Shown in pieces: positions 58,546 through 64,000 of a stretch of 64,000 bases of DNA; position 1 is the first letter of the stretch; the number at the start of each line of letters is the position of its first letter. The notes under the pieces are model-generated. The model searched no databases and was not told the origin of the DNA. It worked only from the letters and a program-made list of their open reading frames with translations. A program made the position numbers and the translations under genes. This stretch comes from Coturnix japonica. Its lineage: Eukaryota > Chordata > Aves > Galliformes > Phasianidae. Location: the NCBI RefSeq assembly GCF_001577835.2, contig NC_029536.1, positions 4,898,001 to 4,962,000 of the forward strand, in the 5' to 3' direction.

Positions 58546-61300
58546 GAATCTGGAGGGCAATATTTTCTTAAGTGGGGGGCAGAGCGCTGTGGGATAACAT
58601 ATCCAGTTAGAGGCAAGCTTTGCTTCCTATGTTATATGCAGCTCTCTGCAGAAGCTCCCCACACCTTGAGATCCATATCCCTCCAAGTCCTATGTCTAAC
58701 GACAGCACGAGGGGCCCCTGGTGCTGGTGCTTCTGGCTCAGGCACAGCAGGCAGCCACAGTATTAGTGTGGGGCATGAACAGGGGTACAAACTCTTTGGG
58801 ACTGGGGAAATCATTATGGTGTGCAGCAGAGCATCATTCTTAGCAAAGCCACCTCCAGTGCTCAGAGATGTGCTCCCACGTCACCCACATCCATACATCC
58901 ATCCAAGCACTCTCCCTGTGCCACTCCACACCAAATTCAGGGCCAGGTTTTCTAGTTTTCCCTGCCCACAGCTGCTGGTATTATGTTGGTATTATTAAAG
59001 GATTATGTTATCGGTGCTTCTAGGGTAATGACAACTGCTGTTTCTTGACCTGCAGTTCTGAGCTGGTTCTTTTACTTATCAGCTGCAGACAGAGCTGTCA
59101 CTGACCCCTGCTGCTAATACCAGCTACATCTACTGGTGTCCCAAGCTGCCTTCCCCTTCTCTAACAAGCACAATCTCCAAAGGTATGGGGTCCATCTCTC
59201 ATTTCTCAGCCAGAACTGTACTTGCTGGCAGCCTATTGACGCAGGCAGTGAGTTGTTTTAACCACAGTCATTGAGCAAATGAGAAGTACCCATACCCCAT
59301 ATGCAGCACTTGGCCACAACAAAGCCATAGTGCCCTTCTCACACACACCTCCACATTGCTCACAACAGCAGAGAGGTGAATACACAGAAGGCCAACAGCA
59401 AACTCCAGACCCAGGGGCCATTTCTGCCATCCCAGGTTGAGAAAGGGAAACAATTAACTCATCAAGACAACATCCACTGCAGCAAATAATGCCAAAGCAA
59501 TGCTTCATTTGAAGTCTGCAGCACAAAACACAGATGAGCTGATTAGGAACCATTCCATTTGCTAACGCAGAAGTAGCTCGCTGGCCTAATAACTTTTCCC
59601 CCCTGCAAATCAAAGCTAAGCAGAAGTGTTGCCACAGGCCAATAGATTGAGAGCTGGGAAATAAATCTCAAGATCTACAGAGATATAAAACCTAATAATT
59701 CTATTAAGATCAAGTTAAGACAATTAAATACTGGTGAGACATCGAAAAGCTAAGTAGCCTGGAGAGGTTGATTTTATAAATGAACCAATTCATTTAAGTC
59801 TGTGCCTCAATAAATTGCAGTTCCTTCCTGCTGTGCATCTCCACTTGCTGAGCTGGACAGTCCCATGCCATTCTAATGATGACACCTGGGAGCAGTGCTC
59901 CTCTCACTTCACCTTGGATCAGCAAGGAGGGAGCCGCACTTGTGGCCAGGAAGGTTTGCAAAGGCACAAGTAACTCCTTGAGAATCATGAGAAATCTCAG
60001 CATCAAAATGCTTTGCTGGTCCGTATTACCATTCTCCACACATCTCTCCTCTTGACCTTAGCCTCTCTGTGCCTTGAAGCGCCTATCTCTAAATTGAGGA
60101 AGTATATTACCCCACAAGGATGTGATAAAAAAAAGGCAGATAGTGAAGGCTCATAAGGGCTCTGGGACTTGGACGCAGAAGATGTTATGCAGACACAAAG
60201 AACATCAGCAGAAATACTGAGTTTGATTGGAGCAATGTACTACCCTGCGGGTACAGATGCCCTTAACAGCAGGAGTCAGATCAGCTGCTGGGTAACAACA
60301 TGAAGGAGAGAGAACTGAGCCTTGTCTTGCTTGGTTGATGCTACTAGAGGAGCTGCACCGGCTCAGACATGTAACCCATCACAACTGGTGCAAGAGGCTC
60401 CAAGTTTGCTTTCTCCTGCTTCCCAAAAGCCTTCAGAGTAAGCAAGGCAGCAGCATGAGCTCTCAAGAACCCTGCTGTAGCAAAGGGCATTCATCTCTCC
60501 TAACACACCAGGACCAGAGCTATCCCTAGCAGGATGATGTAACTTACATGAACAGCACCAGTCAAATAAGCTGAAGGGGATTTAACTACACAGCTCCCTA
60601 CAAAGTGAAATCCCTGAGACAACTCATTGTAAAGCCTGGAACAGCCATGCAGCTGATCCCCCCTGCTCACTCACAGTAATGCTACAGCCTTAGCCTTGCT
60701 GTCTCCAAGCTAAACCCCCCACCCCAGTTACACAGAGAAGAGACATAGTGCTAAATCCTTGCACATCATCTCCCAATCCTTCTGCTAGGAGCCCTAACAT
60801 CTCATTCTCCTTCAGCCTTCTGCTCTCTGCCTTACCAGCTGCATCCTCCTTCTTTCCTACCCTTCCAGGTCTGTGGGATTATCAGGACAGCCTCAGAGAT
60901 TAAGAGCCCTGACAGAGAACATCCTTCATCACAAAGAAAGCAAACCTTCATCCAGCCAACAGAATGAAACAGATGAAAAGCAAAGCTCAGGAAATACCTG
61001 GGCTCAGCAATATAACTCTCTGAAAGGCAATTCCAAGAGTGAGTTTGGGGTTTCCCTGGGCATCCTTCCCTGAGGTCCCACTATATTCCACCAGGACAAA
61101 GACCCTACAAGTCATGGCCAATGTGGTTAAAGAGCCCCAGAGATCTCCAGAACTTGCTGGGGTTGCAGGTCCCACTAGAGGCAGAGCTTTAAAGACAGTT
61201 GTGGCTCTGATAGCAAAGTCCTGTGTGCTCCCAAATGTTAAGAGAGCAGGCAGTGCTTTCTGAGACCTTTCTGACCAAACATCAGCAAATCCTGCACCAC
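58546..61300. other. Intergenic, no gene recognised
   Basis: No exon was recognised. A minus-strand open frame at 59233-59613 (126 codons) is Cys-rich and without motif. An A8 run is at about 60128-60135. An AT-rich patch with ctattaagatcaagttaaga and caattaaatactgg lies at 59690-59745. Confidence 0.5.
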
Positions 61301-61450
61301 TACCAGCCTCAACAACAGATAATAATAGCCTTAATAAAATAAAGCGCCTAATACACCTGAAACAACATCTAATAAAGAAAACAACAAAAGGGAAACTTAA
61401 TTGGAAACACTGCCTGCAATTTAAATGTCAAAGGAGAAATTGTTGCTGAG
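61300..61450. promoter_or_regulatory. Candidate conserved element E (related to element A)
   Basis: Contains agccttaataaaataaagcg, gaaacttaattggaaacact and gcaatttaaatgtcaaagga. The last two belong to the 35-base segment 61399-61433 shared with 45965-45999. Confidence 0.35.
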
Positions 61451-61860
61451 TTTCCTGCTGCTCACTGTCATAAACCAGCAGCTCCTGTGGGAGCTGAGGG
61501 AAATGTCATTGAGGTGCTTTGTGTTTCAGCTCCCTGCACACACTGGTCCCTGCTCTGCAGGCAGCTCCTGCTCTGCTGGTTCCACTCAAGTTTGCTTTCC
61601 CACGTACTCAGCCAAAAGCTTTCACTGCAGGGTAACCAGAGCGCTGCCAAGGATGAACACAGGCTGGATGCTCCCAGCTTGTGGTTTGCAGTGCTCCAGC
61701 TCCTTTTTGTCTATGAACAGAGGCCTCACTCCTATTGCACTGCTGGTCTCCTCCACTCTAAACATGGTTTCACCCACAGCTCTCCCTCTGTGGATGTGCC
61801 CTGGGTACAGGAATGAGCTGTGCACTTCAAGTTGCATCCAATGCCACAGCATAGAATCAC

Positions 61861-61886
61861 CTTTCTTTCTTTCTATATATATAGAT
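61861..61886. repeat. (TTTC)n and (TA)n microsatellite
   Basis: About three to four tttc units followed by atatatatata. Confidence 0.85.
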
Positions 61887-62334
61887 GACAAGCTAAACCT
61901 CTTATTTCTTGGGCTCCTTTGTGTAAAGAAAATAAGACTCACTACGTTAATACAGAGGATGGATTCAGATTTGTGATCACAAAGCAGCCCATTCCCCTAC
62001 CCTCCCCCAACACACCATAACACTCCCACGCACCAGCCACAAAGACAGTGTCTTAATAAGGGCCTTTTGTTCCCACAGATAAACTACACAAAGGGTTGAT
62101 GTACTGGGATTCATACAGCAGCTAAACCGTGTGCCTGAAGGTATTAATTAGAAAGTAACATAAGACAGAGATGAAAGCAGGTGGGAAAGTTGACTGCAAG
62201 ATGACCAGGGTCAGAACAGTGCATTTGTTCTTGATTCACTCTCATGCTTGTTGATGGAGGCAACAGGAGCAAATTATCAACCATAACTTTTCTGGGTGTC
62301 CTCAAAATAATACTGAGCATTCAGAACTGGAATG

Positions 62335-62470
62335 ACAGCCATAGAGCTGAGCTCCAACTTCTTGCCATGGGCTGGTGGACACCCAGCAACAGCTTTGGGC
62401 ACATCCAAGGATGGAGCATCCACAGCTCTCTAAGCAGCTCCTTAAGAACAGATCTGGGATGGGAGGAGAT
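62335..62470 (-). repeat. Diverged CR1 LINE fragment
   Basis: gagctccaacttcttgccat, then gggctggtggacacccagca and tccaaggatggagcatccac resemble the CR1 3' region in minus orientation. It is much more diverged than the others. Confidence 0.5.
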
Positions 62471-64000
62471 GGATGATGGTATTTCCCCCTTCAGGCTGTT
62501 CTGACCTATTGCGAAGAGCCAGCTGGAGGACCCCAGCTCCCCCCTGCCTCTCCATGCACTGAACTTCTACCATAACATGCTTTAACCTAGAGGCTACAGC
62601 AGACTGAAGCCGTTGCCTATTTCTCCCCATAACAAAGCAACACTTGGCTTAGTGGCACAGACAAGGTTCTCTGGCTCAGTTCAGCAAACAGGTCAGGCCC
62701 CGGGTCCTCTGGAAGTGGGGTTACCTGCCACATGCACATCAGAATCAGCCCCTTCTGTGCTCTGAGACTGTTCTCACCCCATTTTTGTGCAGGAACAGAC
62801 TCTAAAAGCAGCACTACACCCCCGGGGGAGACCTTTCCTCTCCCTCTCCCAGAAAGGTCAATGGTAGCTGCCAGCTGAGAACATACACTGTACAAAGCTC
62901 CACTCCAGCAAAGGTACAGGCTGCATTATTTACATGAAAGCCTGGCTTGACTTCACATTTGAAGTATTCCCTTTAGAAAGGCTATGCAGCTTTTTCCCCT
63001 TTAAAGAGCAGCTGTGACAACAGGAGTCACTGCAGCCAGGCACAAAACCCCAGCTGACACCCAGCCAAATAAAGCAGGCTGCATGCTTCAAGGTCTGATT
63101 CCCATCAGCCCTCATTTTACATGGTGTCAAATCTTCACAACAACCATCCAGCACCAATCTCTGCAGCAAAATGCATTTGCACCAAAGCTCCTTGCACCAT
63201 GCAAGTCCTTACAGAAGCTGGACTTGGGCAGGAGGCAGTGCTTTCAGTAGAGCTCCAACCTTGCATTGAAGGCCAAAGCCACAGGAACTTCACTGTCATT
63301 AACTGCTTCCCCTCAGCATCACAAGGAAGGGCAGAGAGCGTTCTCATTATGCAGAGCACTTGCAAAGCTCAAAGCAATATTACTACCTATAATTCAAGCA
63401 TCCCATTCAGCCAACAAGGGCACTGTTTTATGTGCTAACCAATGAAGGCATGTTTTCAGAGGTGCCTCTTACCTCACTAGACAAGGACCTTTTGAAAGCT
63501 GTTATTTGCTGAATGCTCAATTAGCTCACCATTCCCTTCCAAAGCCTGGCCAGATCATCCTGAAGCAAAGCAAAGCCCAATCCAAACACTACATCAAGAC
63601 CTACCACAAACAACCTTCCCAGCTATTATCATGCAGGTTTACATTCTGCACGCTCAGCAGAAACTGTGCTAGCTGTGAAGGTTACAATTATTAAAATGCA
63701 CATACATTGCCTGTTTAGTGTCCCGAAAGCTACAGCCTCAACAATTTGCAGGCAGCCAGATCCTCATCTCTGCTACACCAGGAGTAATGAAGAGCAGACC
63801 CTGAGAGGGAGAAGCTATTTTATTTATACCCACACTGCCTCCCCCTGCAAATCTCATATCCCTGCCAAGCGAAACCTGAACACTGAAACCAGAATTAGAA
63901 TACAATAAATCATTGTAAGGGGGGAAAAAAAAAACCCTAAAGCTTCATCCTGACAACATTTCCACTGATCAAGACAATTGAGTACGGAAGATCCAATTAG
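62471..64000. other. Intergenic to the window edge, no gene recognised
   Basis: No exon or repeat was recognised on either strand. An A10-type run is near 63924-63934. Confidence 0.5.

Noticed and set aside
59233-59613. Cys-rich minus-strand frame (126 codons), considered as a defensin-like or keratin-associated gene
   Set aside because: Cysteine spacing fits no known pattern, there is no signal peptide, and the frame has no promoter or splice context.
61425-61976. Plus-strand open frame of 183 codons
   Set aside because: It runs through a (TTTC)n/(TA)n microsatellite and starts inside a probable non-coding element. Composition and lack of any family motif point to chance.
1-64000. CRISPR arrays, bacterial operons, tRNA or rRNA genes, intact retroviral or Polinton-like elements
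   Set aside because: No regularly spaced repeats, no tRNA cloverleaf noticed, no rRNA, and no LTR pair, gag, pol or capsid-like frames. The only mobile-element family recognised is CR1.

Overview
This window looks like bird DNA, most probably from a galliform and from a gene-dense microchromosome such as chicken chromosome 21. The reasons are the compact genes with short introns, the CpG-rich divergent promoters, the many 5'-truncated CR1 LINE copies ending in the avian CR1 tail (tattctatgattct-like), and proteins very close to chicken as I remember them. DRAXIN differs from remembered chicken DRAXIN at several residues, so it may be a related species; I cannot name it.

Five protein-coding genes could be assembled exon by exon, each with consistent phase and a single open frame: AGTRAP (-, stop 2759, start 8938), DRAXIN (-, stop 14260, start 19489), MAD2L2/REV7 (+, 26082-28253), an FBXO6/FBXO44 co-orthologue (-, stop 29933, start 32687) and FBXO2 (+, 34000-36338). 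This is the human 1p36.22 block AGTRAP-DRAXIN-MAD2L2-FBXO6/44-FBXO2 with the same relative orientations. Predicted protein lengths are 159, 349, 211, 260 and 247 aa.

Layout: 1-1.7 kb has no recognised gene. 1.7-9.1 kb is AGTRAP with its CpG-rich promoter. 9.1-13.4 kb is intergenic with one CR1 and a possible conserved regulatory stretch. 13.4-24.9 kb is DRAXIN, including a 5-kb first intron behind a non-coding first exon. 24.9-28.7 kb is MAD2L2, sharing a divergent CpG promoter with DRAXIN. 28.7-32.9 kb is FBXO6/44, tail-to-tail with MAD2L2. 32.9-37.2 kb is FBXO2, head-to-head with FBXO6/44. 37.2-64 kb is a gene-poor stretch of about 27 kb with CR1 fragments, one CR1-derived tandem array, a short interstitial telomere-like run and several AT-rich blocks with TAAT cores that resemble conserved non-coding elements. 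In human the next gene on that side is DISP3; no DISP3 exon was recognised here.

The genes do not form one pathway. The F-box pair are substrate receptors of SCF ubiquitin ligases for N-glycosylated proteins, MAD2L2 is a HORMA adaptor in translesion synthesis and double-strand-break repair, DRAXIN is a secreted axon-guidance protein, and AGTRAP is a membrane regulator of the AT1 angiotensin receptor. No new gene system was found. The most interesting observations are a CR1 copy whose truncated end lies at a DRAXIN splice donor, a small in-frame cassette-like sequence in AGTRAP, a Tyr-to-Phe change in the glycan pocket of both F-box genes, and very tight head-to-head first exons of the F-box pair.
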